The position numbers were made by a program, and so were the translations under genes. A model generated the notes under the pieces. It was given only the letters and a program-made list of their open reading frames with translations. It searched no databases and had not been told where the DNA came from. From Megascapheus bottae (Eukaryota; Chordata; Mammalia; Rodentia; Geomyidae), in the NCBI GenBank assembly GCA_024803745.1, contig JANJXV010000020.1, positions 19,570,777-19,634,776 on the forward strand: DNA of 64,000 nucleotides, read 5' to 3'. Position 1 is the stretch's first letter. The number at the start of each line of letters is the position of its first letter. This document shows, in pieces, positions 46,530 through 57,639 of the stretch.

Positions 46530-46650
46530 ATTTGTTTGTTCAGAAAAAGTCTTCCTTATTTTTGGCCTAAGATGACTGGAACTATGGTCCTTTCAGTCTA
46601 CTTTCTGAGTAACTGGGATAACAAGTGTGAGCCACTGCCTTTGACACTAC
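46530..46650 (-). mobile_element. Type A SINE head, old, inverted
   Basis: TTTCAGTCTACTTTCTGAGT and GGGATAACAAGTGTGAGCCA correspond to the inverted B1-like head. Heavily mutated. Confidence 0.5.
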
Positions 46651-49383
46651 CTATTTCTTTTAATTATTGTAATAATAACTTCACAAATGGATAAGTATGG
46701 GAAGAAATGTAGGGAGGAGGTAAGTGATGGAATACCGTACTGAAACCTTTAATTCTCTATGTATTTTGACTCTTATATTAAATGTTCCTCTTAAATAACT
46801 TATTTTCTATCTTTGTTACACTCTGTTGAATTCTAGGCGTATGAAAATTGATAATGAAGTATATTTAGGTTTGTTGGCTCTAACCTAAATAGCACTGTGT
46901 CCCTTTGAAAAGATGGCTTTGTAAAGAAATTATTTTATTGTCTCTAAGGGAAATTAGCTACAAGTCATATTTGAAGGATGAAGGAGTCAGATGATTATTT
47001 ATAACAGAAACTAAACAGTGAATTTAAGAATTGTTGTACTGATATCAATTGAAATAATTTTCTCTTGCTCTTAAATTAGACATTGAAGAAATTCTAGTGA
47101 AATTTAGAATAGATTCCTAAAATGGCCAGTTAAATCCAGTTTCAGACTTTGCTACACAATGGGAGTGTCTGGGAAGCTTTGTAGAAATCCTTCACTCAGG
47201 CTTCTGCCCATGGACATGAAATCACAATATGTGGCTATGGACCCTGAAAGTGGTGGTCCAATATTTCAGCGACATGTGCCTGGCTTAGTTTGTAAAGTTA
47301 TTAATTAGGCTACTTACTTGTATTGATGGGAAAGAAGTTAAGTCCTGTGGTATCAGATGGATTTGGGTCAAATTTTCCAAATTAAGTAAAGGAACATATT
47401 CTGTACTGGTATTTAAAGCCTTTTAAAAATCTAATGTCTTCATGTATGTGCATAAATAAATGTACATCTGATTACATTCTATCTCAGTTTAGCTAAAAAT
47501 AAAACAAATATCTACGTTCATGAAGCAGCTGTGCTATAACATGTAAGCTGGAATTAGAATGATTGGGGTGAAATCTTGCTTGGCTTTCTCATCATCTGAG
47601 GAACCTTGAGTAAATTACCTAAAATCACTGTATCTGTCTTCTACAAGTCATATAGTGGCATTACTGATATTAAAATAGTCCTCTGAACTAATCTGAATAT
47701 TGAACAATTTGCATCCTCAGAAATTTTTTTGATGATGAGTAAACTCTCAATCAAGGCTAGACACTATTATTTTAGTTTTAGATTCAGATGTGCAATTTCA
47801 TTGCCTATAAAAACATGGATTAGACCTTTTCCTTGAAAGTTTCAGGGTAGTAAAGGAGATAAATTCAGGAACAATCATTTACGCCTGCGTGATAAACTCA
47901 CCAGTACTGTTCTTTAGGAAAATACATGTCTGACTCAGGGTGGATGGAAGATGGAATCCAGGCTAGGCTTCCAAATGGAAACAAGATGAGCTATTTTAAG
48001 TGACTGTGTCCTGCGGGAAGAGTGAATACAGATTTGGGAGTAGGTGTTGAAAGCTTGGCATGTTCAGGAAACTGCAGAGAGCTGGAAAAGCAGAGGTAGT
48101 AGAGGGGGTTGGAATTCAAATGTTTTCAGTTAGCTCAAAGACCTCTTAAGCTCACTCAAGGGGTTTGTGCTTTTTCTGGGTGGTAGCAGATTGGCTGGAG
48201 GACTGATAAACCAAGTATTGGTATTTTTGGAACCAATAATCAATGCACTCACAAACACCTAATTCCAAATGACAAATTGAGCTAGTTCCCAGACTTTGAT
48301 GAGTTTCTGAAAGGTTTCATTGCTGTGTGCAACAAAGGTAAATGTTTTATTAATGTACCTGTCCTGTCTGGCTTTTAAAAAAATAATCTTAAATCATTCA
48401 GTCCTTATAATGAGAACTAGGTAACCATAATTTGTGTAATCATCTTTTATCTGCAATTTGTAGCAGCATGTAAGTAGTAGTAATTTTGTCTCTAACATGG
48501 CTTTTAGCCATATATGCTTTACCAAGAAATTGGTCATTTCATCTCTTCAGAATGACTGAGTCATACCTGTTTCACATTTATGGTCATATTTTCTACCCAA
48601 AGTGAACCTAATTTGGAGTTTCTTTTAGATCCTCAGGGAGTTCATCTTTGAACATTGAATTACTAGGATATAAGGTATTACTTCTGGAAGGTATTTGAAG
48701 GCGAAAATATTCTAAACTTAGTGTCTAGTCACAGATACAAATGAGGTGTGTGACACTGTGGAGATTCCTTTCAATGAGAATTGTGCTAAAATTAAAATAT
48801 ATACTATACTGAAGACCTGGAATAAAATTAAGAGAAACACAAAGTGATCTAATATATTTATGCATTTACACTTCTGTCTTATTTGTGAAATGTAGATTAT
48901 GGGAATTCATCAGCTTACACTGCATTTGGTTTGGGGCTTAGCCCTCAACATTGTTAAGGTTCAGTTTTCTTTCTCCATGCTCTGCTGGTGTAGGTTACAA
49001 AATCTGGAAAATTATACCCCTCTTCAGTTGTTCAATAAGAGAAATGTAAAAAGTGATAAGTGAGCTAGTGATTTATGTCATTATCAGATACTAAGGCAAA
49101 AATTTATAAGCAGGGTGTACTCAAAAATGTACATAAAGAAACAGATTTTTCATTCCCAATATACTTAGGTTTTTTTCTCTGTGGCAATTTCTTCTAAAAC
49201 AAAACAAAACAAAGCAAAAAACATGACTAAGTGTAGTCTTTGACCTTAATAATCCAAGTATAAAAAGAAATTGATTTGTCCCATTATTGGTAAATCCCTC
49301 ATTTCCCTGTAATATTAATGCATGTTTTTCCTATTTACCCACATAAAACTGGTAAGGCCATCTCCAAAATACCCTTTATAATA
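46651..49383. other. Spacer, no gene seen
   Basis: The longest stretch without a recognised repeat (about 2.7 kb). No open frame of note, so a gene is unlikely. Confidence 0.5.
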
Positions 49384-49560
49384 GTATATAGTGTAAAAAT
49401 ATGTTATAATATTATAATATCTAATGTATATATAATATATGTAATATATTAGCAATATAAAATATATAAAATGGAATATGCAAAATATATAATAGATATC
49501 ATATAACATAATACATAAAAATACCATAATACATAATATATACAACATACATGTGCATAT
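49384..49560. repeat. AT-rich low complexity
   Basis: TATAATAT, ATATATAA and ATAATACATA units. The Tyr/Ile-rich open frame is a composition effect. Confidence 0.9.
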
Positions 49561-50019
49561 GTGTATGTGTTTTCTTCTCTACTCCTTTGAACTCCAGGAA
49601 GTTGTTCTTCATGTCATCTGTAATGGACACAGAGATGTTATTTCATGGTCATCTTTGTTAAATACATGATAGTTTCTTACCATTTTGCAAATGAAAGGAC
49701 AAGATGAACTTACAATAATGAGAGAAATGGTGGAGAAAGGATTGATTTTGCTGTCTGTGGCATAGGATCAACAGAGTTTGATCTAAATGCCTCAAAAAGA
49801 ATAAAAGATGACAGAGCATTGAAGAATGAGTAGGAAGAAAAGATCTGATGAGTTAGTGCTAGTCTTGAGATGGTCATTAACTTATTCCCTGACTTAATAT
49901 CATTCAACTTCTACACTTAACATGATATCTAATTTTTAGGTAGATTTTTAAGCGTATAATTCAACATTGTTAAGTATAAGCTCAATGTTGTTCAAAGACC
50001 TGCAGAATATATTTACCTG

Positions 50020-50460
50020 TGTAATTCCTATTAGCAGCTGATCCTCATATTGGCTTTCCCCCATCTCCTAGGAATTTCTATTCTCTGCTTCTGTGAGTTT
50101 TATTATATTGTGTATCTCAGACAAGCACGCTCACACAGATTTTTTGTTATTGGATTATTTTAATTGGTATAATTTCCTAAAACTTCAACCATGTTTTCAT
50201 ATATTATAGCGTCTCTTTCCTTTTGAAGCTGAGTAATATTTCATTGTATACTATACATATGTCACATTTTCTTTATTCACATTTCAATGTACATTTACAT
50301 TGTTTTTAGAGCTTGACTATTGGCGCTGCAGCAAACATAGCAGTAAAAGTATCTTTTTGAGTTTTTGGTATCAAGTCCTTCAAATAAATGCCTATTATTA
50401 GTATTGTTGAATCATGTGGCAGTCCATTTATTTTACTTTTTAATGACTTTCATTACTGCC
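50020..50460 (-). mobile_element. Ancient L1 3'-end fragment, inverted
   Basis: GAGTAATATTTCATTGTATA (50230), TTCTTTATTCACATTTCAATG and TGCAGCAAACATAGCAGTAAA correspond, in minus orientation, to the L1 ORF2 C-terminal and 3' UTR pattern of old mammalian L1 (L1M-type). It is heavily diverged, with no open frame. Confidence 0.6.
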
Positions 50461-50514
50461 TCTTTAGCAAATATATTTATTTGTAGATAAATATAATATT
50501 GAGGTAGTCTGATT

Positions 50515-50795
50515 TTTTTTTGTGTGAGCCATGGAGCTTGAACTCTGAGTCTGGGTGCTCTCCCTGAGCTCTACAGCTCAAGGCTACCTCCCTACCTCTG
50601 GGCCTGGGAATTGTCCATGAGCTCTTGAGCTCAAGGCTACGCCCCTACCCCTGGAGCCATAGCCCCATTTTCCATTTTTTAGTGATTAATTGGAGATAAA
50701 AGTCTCATGTTTTTCAGTGCCTGGGCTGACTTTGAACTTTGATCCTCTGATCAAAGGGCTAGAATTACAGGCATGAGCTACCATGCCTGGTTAAA
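50515..50795 (-). mobile_element. Type A SINE, inverted, with internally duplicated ID-like segment
   Basis: The inverted ID-like half appears twice in tandem (about 50549-50600 and 50601-50654, each with CTGAGCTC or ATGAGCTC, then CTCAAGGCTAC, then CCCTACC). Linker TTAATTGGAGATAAAAGTCT and head ACAGGCATGAGCTACCATGC follow. Confidence 0.82.
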
Positions 50796-50867
50796 TACTC
50801 TGAATTTTTTGAGATTCCAAACAGCATATTTTAATTAAATAGTTTTCATTTAATTAAAGTCAAGTTC

Positions 50868-51015
50868 TGAGGATTATGGTATGAAGCCAGCCAAGGAAAG
50901 AAAGTCCCTGTGACTGTCGTCAATTAATCCAGATAAAGCTGGACTAGGAGCATGACTGAAGTGGAAAAGCAGTAGTTGCACAATTAGGTCATGAACACAA
51001 GCCCTACAGTAGGCA
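50868..51015 (+). mobile_element. Type A SINE, 5'-truncated
   Basis: TTCTGAGGATTATGGTATGA, AGCCAGCCAAGGAAAGAAAG and CAATTAATCCAGATAAAGCT match the type A middle. The 3' half is degraded. Confidence 0.65.
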
Positions 51016-51479
51016 AACTTCCCCCTCAAACAGCAAGCATAAAAGAAAAACCCACCAAGAAAAGAACAACAAGCTCAACAATATGAGAGGACGTGTGTAC
51101 ATCTATATCTAAATTACCTAGAGTATGTCAATAAGTACAAAATATTTGGAAAACTTGTGTCTTTCAAATAATTATGGATTTTCAAATCAGATTTCAGCAA
51201 CATCGTGTCTTAAAATTTATTTTTCTTTAGTAGGTAGTCATTAAGGAAACTAGTCACCTATATTTATTGGCGTTCATCATTTCATATGTATTATTTTCCT
51301 GATCTTCTCTCAGTAGCTCTGTCAGGAAGTCATGGTATTTTATAAATGAAGTAATAGTGAGTAAATGCTGGTGAATTATTGTCCAAAATAGCACAGCTAA
51401 TAACTAATAATATTAGAGCTATGTTTAGATCCATGCCTAAGGAATTACTTGAGTGATTTAATTATTAAAAGTCTTTCAT

Positions 51480-51672
51480 GGGCCGGGAGTTTGGCCTAGT
51501 GGTAGAGTGCTTGCCTAGCATGCACGAATACCGGGGTTGGGTTCCCTGGCACCACATACATAAAAAAAAGCTGGAAGTGGTGCTGAAGCTCAAGTGGTAG
51601 AACTCTAGCCTTGAGAAATTCCAAGGACAGTGCTCAGGCCCTGAGCTCAAGCCCAGGACTGGCAAAAAAAAA
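51480..51672 (+). mobile_element. Type B SINE with TSD
   Basis: GGGCCGGGAGTTTGGCCTAG begins the element, with the A box TGGCCTAGTGG at 51492-51502. The B-box region reads GGTTGGGTTCC (51536-51546), changed from GGTTCGATTCC at two positions. The second unit ends CCCAGGACTGGC plus about 13 A. TSD AAAAGTCTTTCAT at 51467-51479 and 51673-51685. Confidence 0.94.
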
Positions 51673-51810
51673 AAAAGTCTTTCATATGACAGTGTCATAT
51701 AGTAAACTTCAACTTGATGTTAAACGTTGAATCTTTATCATATAGACAGGGTTTCTGAAACTAGCAATCTCAGCTAGCATTCATTGTACTTTGAATAAGA
51801 AAGACAATTT

Positions 51811-51990
51811 TTTTTTCCAGTCCTGGAGACTGAACTCAGGGCCTGATTAATGTCCTTGGGTCTCCCTCAAGGACAATGCTCTACTACTTGAGCCACAGTA
51901 CCACTTTCAGCTTTTCCATGTACGTGGTACCTGGAACTTGGGTCTTCCTGCATGCTAGGCAAGCACTCCACCGAATTCCAAGCCCCTGAA
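51811..51990 (-). mobile_element. Type B SINE, inverted
   Basis: TTCCAGTCCTGGAGACTGAA, CTACTACTTGAGCCACAGTA, CATGTACGTGGTACC and GCATGCTAGGCAAGCACTCC identify it. The A-box region is altered (CACCGAATTCCAAGCCCC). Confidence 0.82.
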
Positions 51991-52129
51991 AGGTGATCTT
52001 TAAGGTCTCAATGCATAACTCTTAATAATAATGAATTTTGAGAAGGTTCTGATAAGAAGATGAAATGATTGTTTCTTCCACATCCAAGTAGACTCGTACC
52101 TAGATTATCTGGTTAAAATTGTATTGTTA

Positions 52130-52318
52130 GAGCCAGATGCTGTTAGTAAGCTACTCAGGAGGCTGAGATATGAAGATACTGGTTCAAAGCCAGCCTGAGA
52201 GTCTTATCCAATTAATCTCCCCCAACCCCCAAAGGCTGTAGAACTTGGTTTAAGTGCCTTGAGCATAAAAGTTCAGGGGTAACACCTAGGCGTTGAGTTC
52301 AAGTCCCAAGTCTGGCCT
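52130..52318 (+). mobile_element. Type A SINE, diverged
   Basis: AGCCAGATGCTGTTAGTAAG, CTACTCAGGAGGCTGAGATA, TTCAAAGCCAGCCTGAGAG and GTTGAGTTCAAGTCCC. The linker is shortened. Confidence 0.78.
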
Positions 52319-52605
52319 TGTTGGGTTAAAGTTTAGAGACCAACAGTGGGTACCCAAGTATTGTTCAAACAATGTTTAAAAGTATGAAGTATTTATATAG
52401 ATAGGTATAGTTTGTATAGGAAATGTTTGTATAATTTAAGAATTAGGTTCAGGCTAGTGTTCTGCTCTGCAGCTTGGTTCCAAAGACCTGGCCTTTCATT
52501 TTCTTGCTGTTACTGTGCTGTTGTTTTGTAGTACCAGGGTTTGGATTCTGGGCTTTGTACTTGCAAAACAAGCATTGTACACTTGATTTGCAGATTTACA
52601 GCCCA

Positions 52606-52797
52606 GACTTTTTTTTTTTTTTTTTTTTGCCAATCCTCGGGCTTGAACTCAGAGCCTGGGCACTATCACTGAGCTTCTTTTGCTTGAGGCCAGCATTCTA
52701 CCACTTGAGCCACAGCATCACTTGCTTTTTCTGTTTATGGTACTGGGGCTTCGTGCATTCTGGGAAAGCACTCTACCCCTGCCACAATTCCAGCCCT
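52606..52797 (-). mobile_element. Type B SINE, inverted, diverged
   Basis: A T-run, GCCAATCCTCGGGCTTGAAC, CTACCACTTGAGCCACAGCA and TTCGTGCATTCTGGGAAAGC, then CAATTCCAGCCC. The central region is shorter than in other copies. Confidence 0.82.
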
Positions 52798-52941
52798 TGA
52801 TTTTATGTTTTTGATACTAGGTCTTGCTAACTTTGCTTACATTCACCTTGAAATTACCATTCTCCTACTTCTGTGTTTTCAGTAGTTGGGAATGCAGTCA
52901 TATTCAGAAAACATTAGTTTATTGTTACACACTAAAGTTTG

Positions 52942-52973
52942 TTTAATTAATTAATTAATTAATTAATTAATTT
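52942..52973. repeat. (TTAA)n microsatellite
   Basis: Seven to eight TTAA/AATT units, self-complementary, at the inverted 3' tail of the type A SINE that follows. Confidence 0.95.
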
Positions 52974-52974
52974 T

Positions 52975-53175
52975 TGGTTGTGAGGCTTGAACTCTAGGCC
53001 TGGGCACTGTCCCTGAGCTTTTTCAGCTTAGGGCTACTGCCCTACCCCTTGAGCCATAGTGAGACTTCCGATATTGTAATGGTTAATTGGAGATAAGAGC
53101 CCTGGCAGGCTTTGAACTGTGATGTCAGCCTCCTGAGTAGGTAGAATTACAGACATGAGCCACCATGTCTGGCTC
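52975..53175 (-). mobile_element. Type A SINE, inverted
   Basis: GTGAGGCTTGAACTCTAGGC, GTCCCTGAGCTTTTTCAGCT, GGTTAATTGGAGATAAGAGC, TCAGCCTCCTGAGTAGGTAG and CATGAGCCACCATGTCTGGC are all clear. Confidence 0.9.
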
Positions 53176-53204
53176 ACCCTAAGGTTTATATGACGAAAAC
53201 TCTC

Positions 53205-53285
53205 CTCAAGAGGCAAAGATGTGAGGAGTTTGAGGCTATCCAATAGAAAAAGTTAGTGAGATCCTGCTTCAAAATCTGAAAGTAG
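53205..53285 (+). mobile_element. B1-like remnant
   Basis: AGTTTGAGGCTATCCAATAG and GTGAGATCCTGCTTCAAAAT look like a short B1 second part. Low similarity. Confidence 0.35.
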
Positions 53286-53289
53286 AAAG

Positions 53290-54204
53290 ATTATGTTCTG
53301 AGTTCTGGCAGGAGAAAGTTAGTGAGAGGGACTATATATGAAAAACAAATAACAAAAGAAAAACAAATGAAGTACAAAATGACTAGTAAGATGGCTTGAG
53401 TTCTATAGCACTTGAAGACAAATATATTCAATGTGAAATTTAGATAGCTTTTCTGAATCCTAATTACTAACCAAGAATGAGTTCTGAAACATTTTATTAA
53501 GATATTTTATTTTTAGCTGTCAGGTTATCTTTCAGTGACTATTAATTTGGAGATTTTCTATGTAGTTGGGAATCTCAAATATGCTACTCTTTCAATTTCA
53601 CAGCCTGTCAGTGATCTTACTGATTCTATGTTCTCTTTCCCAAAGTCAGCCTCAAGGTCAGCCATAAAATCAGCCATTTTTCTCTAGGTAGTTTTCTACC
53701 TCCTATGCAATCAACCCAGTAACAGCCTCCTGGCTAGTCTCCTTCCAAATCTTCTACACTGTAGCCAGAGTGATTTGAAATGCAAATGCAATCATGTCTC
53801 TTCTTTACTTACTCTTATAAAGGTTCCCCATTGCCTTTAGGATAAAGTTCAAATTGTGAGATGCTTTGAAAGGTTTTTGCCATTTTTTGAACTTACAGCT
53901 TGCCATATATTTTTTCTCCTGATTGTAGACTTGTAACCATAACTGAAAACTTTCCATTGCACTTGCAGTTTTCCCATGCACATAGGCCCCTGTGGTACCT
54001 TAGTCCCAGTGCTACCAAGCCACCTCACATAACATGAACTTCTGTCCAGGTGTTTATCCAATCCCCAGACTGCAAGAATTCCAAAAACTTTCACTCTTGA
54101 TGTTCATCTCCCTGCATAGATGCTCTGTGTGGTAAATAGATTATTTTCTTTTCCTCCTCTGTTCAGTAGAATCCCCAGGCTGGATAAAGCAGTTGAAGCT
54201 GCTG
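53290..54204. other. Spacer, no gene seen
   Basis: Unique or very old sequence. The 53640-53860 part (CAACCCAGTAACAGCCTCCT, GATTTGAAATGCAAATG) may be an old mammalian repeat I cannot name. Confidence 0.4.
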
Positions 54205-54623
54205 CTTCCTCCTTGTCCTTCTCCTCCTTGTCCTCCTCCTCCTCCAATTCTTCTTCTTCTTCCTCCTCCTCTTCTTCCTCTTTTTCCTCTTCTTCTTCTT
54301 CTTCTTCTTCTTCTTCTTCTTCTTCTTCTTCTTCTTCTTCTTCTTCTTCTTCTTCTTCCTCTTCCTCTTCCTCTTCCTCTTCCTCCTCCTCCTCCTCCTC
54401 CTCCTCCTCCTCCTCCTCCTCCTCCTCCTCCTCCTCCTCTTCTTCTTCTTCTTCTTCTTCTTCTTCTTCTTCTTCTTCTTCTTCTTCTTCTTCTTCTTCT
54501 CCTTCTCCTTCTCCTTCTCCTCCTCCTCCTCCTCCTCCTCCTCCTCCTCCTCCTCCTCCCTCTTCTTCCTCTTCTTCCTCTTCTTCCTCTTCTTCCTCTT
54601 CTTCCTCTTCTTCCTCTTCTTCC

Positions 54624-54664
<41 letters not shown>

Positions 54665-54815
54665 TTCTTCTTCTTCTTCTTCTTCTTCTTCTTCTTCTTC
54701 TTCTTCTTCTTCTTCTTCTTCTTCTTCTTTTCTCCTTCCCCTTCTCCTTCTCCTTTTCCTCATTCTCCTCCTCCTCCTTCTCTTCCTCCTCCTCCATCTT
54801 CTTTTTCCTCCATTA
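54205..54815. repeat. Compound triplet polypyrimidine tract, about 610 bp
   Basis: On the plus strand, only C and T for most of its length. It starts with mixed TCC/TTC, then (CTT)n at about 54285-54358, (CTTCCT)n at 54357-54384, (CCT)n at 54384-54438, (CTT)n to 54500, (CTCCTT)n, (CCT)n at 54518-54558, a regular 9-bp unit CTCTTCTTC repeated about ten times (about 54560-54645), and a final (CTT)n to 54728. The minus strand is pure GAA/GGA. Poly-Glu, poly-Ser and poly-Arg frames here are artefacts. Such tracts are triplex (H-DNA) prone and length-unstable. Confidence 0.97.
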
Positions 54816-56514
54816 GGTGAGGTAATAAAATTTGTGTTTACATAAGTTTTTCTCTTTGTTGTAAATAAGTTTTCATCAGTGCATAGACTGAAGCTAAATA
54901 TATTGATTAAAAATTCTGCCATTATATAAAATCACATTGCTAGAGTAACCTTTCATACTTGTATAAGGTGTGCTAAGGTAATAATAATTGAAGAATCAAC
55001 TGCTTTCCAGATACCTTTTTCTCCCTTTGTGCATAAAACAGGTGAATAAAACAGATTTTGTATAAGGAGTCTAGAATGGAGAAAAAAATAACAAGAGATG
55101 CTTGTTTTTAGGTTCAATTATATCCATACACAAATAGAGAAATATTTAATTTCCTTTGGTTTCTTAAAACTGATCAATGTATCTCTTGAAATTAAAATTA
55201 AATTTGTTTTTAACTGATTAGTAATATGAAAATTGTTCGCATTTATAGAAGACCATGTGATATTTTGTGTATGTATTTTGAATAGAACTCAATAGGTTAG
55301 CAGCATGAAGCTGACCATACATATTATATGTATATATGTAATATTACAATGAAAATTTCTTGTATTATCAATTTATGTTAATAAGTTAAAATATAATTCA
55401 TGTCTTTAAAATATTTTTAAATAGTTATACAAAGGAATTTCAATTCAAATGTCAATGTTTGAGTACAGTGCTTCTTAAGGTCACTATAATGTCATTGTCA
55501 TTATCTGCTCCATTTATCCCAACCCACCTGTGCTAATGTGTATGTGTGGGCACACATGCGCACATGTGCATGAAGATACGGTGCTGGAACTCAGGCCTGC
55601 ATACTGTCCTTTACCTGTTTTCCCAAGATTAGAACTCTTACCATTTGAGCTCCGTACAACTCTTGATTTAAGTTTAAAGAAAAGAATCAGTAGGCTGGCG
55701 TAGCTGGTGTAGCTATGCTTCTTTTTCTCTGAGGAAGCCTTCTCTTGAACCATGCATTGAATGCATTATTTCTGAAAACCCTTCATTTTCAGTGAAAAAA
55801 ACCCACAGGCGTAACTTGATACAACTGTAGAAGAATGTAGTCATCTTCCTTTTAAATGCATTACTTCTGCAAACCCTTCATTTTCAGTAAGAAACACATG
55901 TAAATGTAATTGAGTTAATTAGCTGTTTATAAGCAAATGATGCACTAAAACACTTTAGCTTCATCCTTAAATCAACTTTCAGTCTGGAATCTTGCCAGTT
56001 TTAACTGATTGTCACAAAAATATTTAATTATTTTGATAAGTATTCATGTGATATTTGGGATGTAACTCTTTGTCAGGATCAACTATCTTATGCAGACACT
56101 GTTTTATTGGGAGAGAAACATTCTTAAGTGACATCAGTTTTCATATATTGTCATTGAGTAAAGTGTTGTTTTACAAACACATTTTTAAAGATCACAAATA
56201 TATCTTTCAGAGAAAAGAATTTAGAGGAAAATGAAAGCACTTATAAATAATCAAAGATAATGCCCCAATTACACACAGATAACAGCAACTAATTTTTCCA
56301 ATATACCTTTATAACCTTAAATCTATACTCTCTTTTTTAAAACTTAGAGAACTAATGTAATGACAATTTCATATGAGTCATACATTTCATATATCCTCAC
56401 TATAAACATTTGTCTTTTTCATTCAAAAATTACATTCTTTGAAATGACTGTGTGGTGTTTCACATGCAGTTGGAAGTTGTCTAGAGATAATGATAGTGTG
56501 ACCTCTTCTTTTCT
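54816..56514. other. Spacer, no gene seen
   Basis: AT-rich. Two similar 30-40 bp segments at about 55758-55795 and 55856-55893 (both containing AACCCTTCATTTTCAGT) suggest a small local duplication. Otherwise only an ID-like remnant. Confidence 0.5.
55575..55665 (-). mobile_element. ID-like SINE remnant, inverted
   Basis: GTGCTGGAACTCAGGCCTGC, CTGTCCTTTACCTGTTTTCC and CTTACCATTTGAGCTCC follow the inverted ID-like half. Confidence 0.5.
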
Positions 56515-57498
56515 TTTTTTCATATATTTTTATTGTAATTAATAAAAGGGTTACATTATATTTGCCAGATAGAAGGTACATTACTTCACATACATTGATA
56601 CCCTTTCTCATGTCTTGGTCCCCATTTCCCTTCCCACCACTCCCACCCCTCATCTTGTTTTCCCCCCTTCTCTATCCAATTTCAAATAACCAAATACAAA
56701 TATATCCAATATATCAGAAAACAAAGTGAGATACTGTAACAATATGAAATTACCAAGGGACAGCAAAGGAGATGAGAGAGAACATAGTACATTAAGGACA
56801 ACAATCACTCATTATATGGCTTTTGTTTCTATATCCTAGAGGTCCTTTCATTTAGAATCATACTATGTGGCATTATGTATCTAGGTATTGTTCTATTGCA
56901 AATCTCTGCTAGGAGAGCCCAAGGTTTCTACTGATTAGGACTAATGAGGGAAACCATTGAGCCTATGTTCCTTTGAGTCTGGCTTACTTCACTTAATATG
57001 ATTTTTTCTAAGTCTTTCCATTTTCTAACAAATGGGGCGATATCATTCTTTCTGACAGCCTCATAGAATTCCATTGTGTACAAATACCACATCTTGTTGA
57101 TCCACTCATCAACTGAGGGACATCTAGGTTGGTTCCATATCTTTGCTATGGTAAATAGTGCTGCAATGAACATTGTTGTGGTGGTGGATTTAGTATGTCT
57201 TTGTTTCTGGATGATTGGGTAAATGCCAAGTAGTGGAATTGCTAGGTCATAGGGGAGCTCTATGTTTAGTCTGTTGAGGCACTGCCATACTGCTTTCCAT
57301 GCTGGTTGAACGAGTTTGCACTCCCACCAACAATGTAGTAGTGATCCCTCCTGGCCTCACCCCACCAGCATCTGTTGTTATTAGTTTTCTTGATTCTGGC
57401 CATTCTAACTGGAGTGAGGTGGAATCTCAGAGTTGTTTTGATTTCCATTTCTTTTATGGCCAAAGATGTCGAGCATTTCTTCATGTGTCTATAGGAAA
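56515..57498 (-). mobile_element. L1 copy (ORF2 C-terminus plus 3' UTR), inverted
   Basis: The 3' UTR with AATAAAA lies at the left. ORF2 C-terminal reading at 57173-56928 gives MFIAALFTIAKIWNQPRC and ILSEVSQTQRN. Upstream on the minus strand are [16 protein letters not shown] and [18 protein letters not shown] net one-base deletion near 57360 shifts the frame just after the first zinc-cluster residues (CWWG), destroying the C-x3-C part of the cluster. Similarity to the 43.8-44.8 kb copy stops abruptly at about 57498, the probable 5' truncation. Confidence 0.88.
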
Positions 57499-57639
57499 TC
57501 CTCTTTTCTATTTGAATATCCTTTATTTCCTCTTGTCTAACTTCCCTGAGTAATTTGTACATTGGAGCATAAATATGCTGCAAATAAATATCCTTATCTT
57601 CTTCCAAATTCAAAGAGAATATTTTATCTGTTCAGTGTG

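Noticed and set aside
52934..52975. TTAA palindromic run as a possible piggyBac target or transposon end
   Set aside because: It is a simple TTAA microsatellite at a SINE tail, with no terminal inverted repeats or transposase nearby.
54104..54922. Very long overlapping open frames (poly-Glu, poly-Ser, poly-Arg/Gly, poly-Leu/Pro)
   Set aside because: They lie in all frames of a CTT/CCT triplet repeat, which cannot contain stops. This is a repeat artefact.
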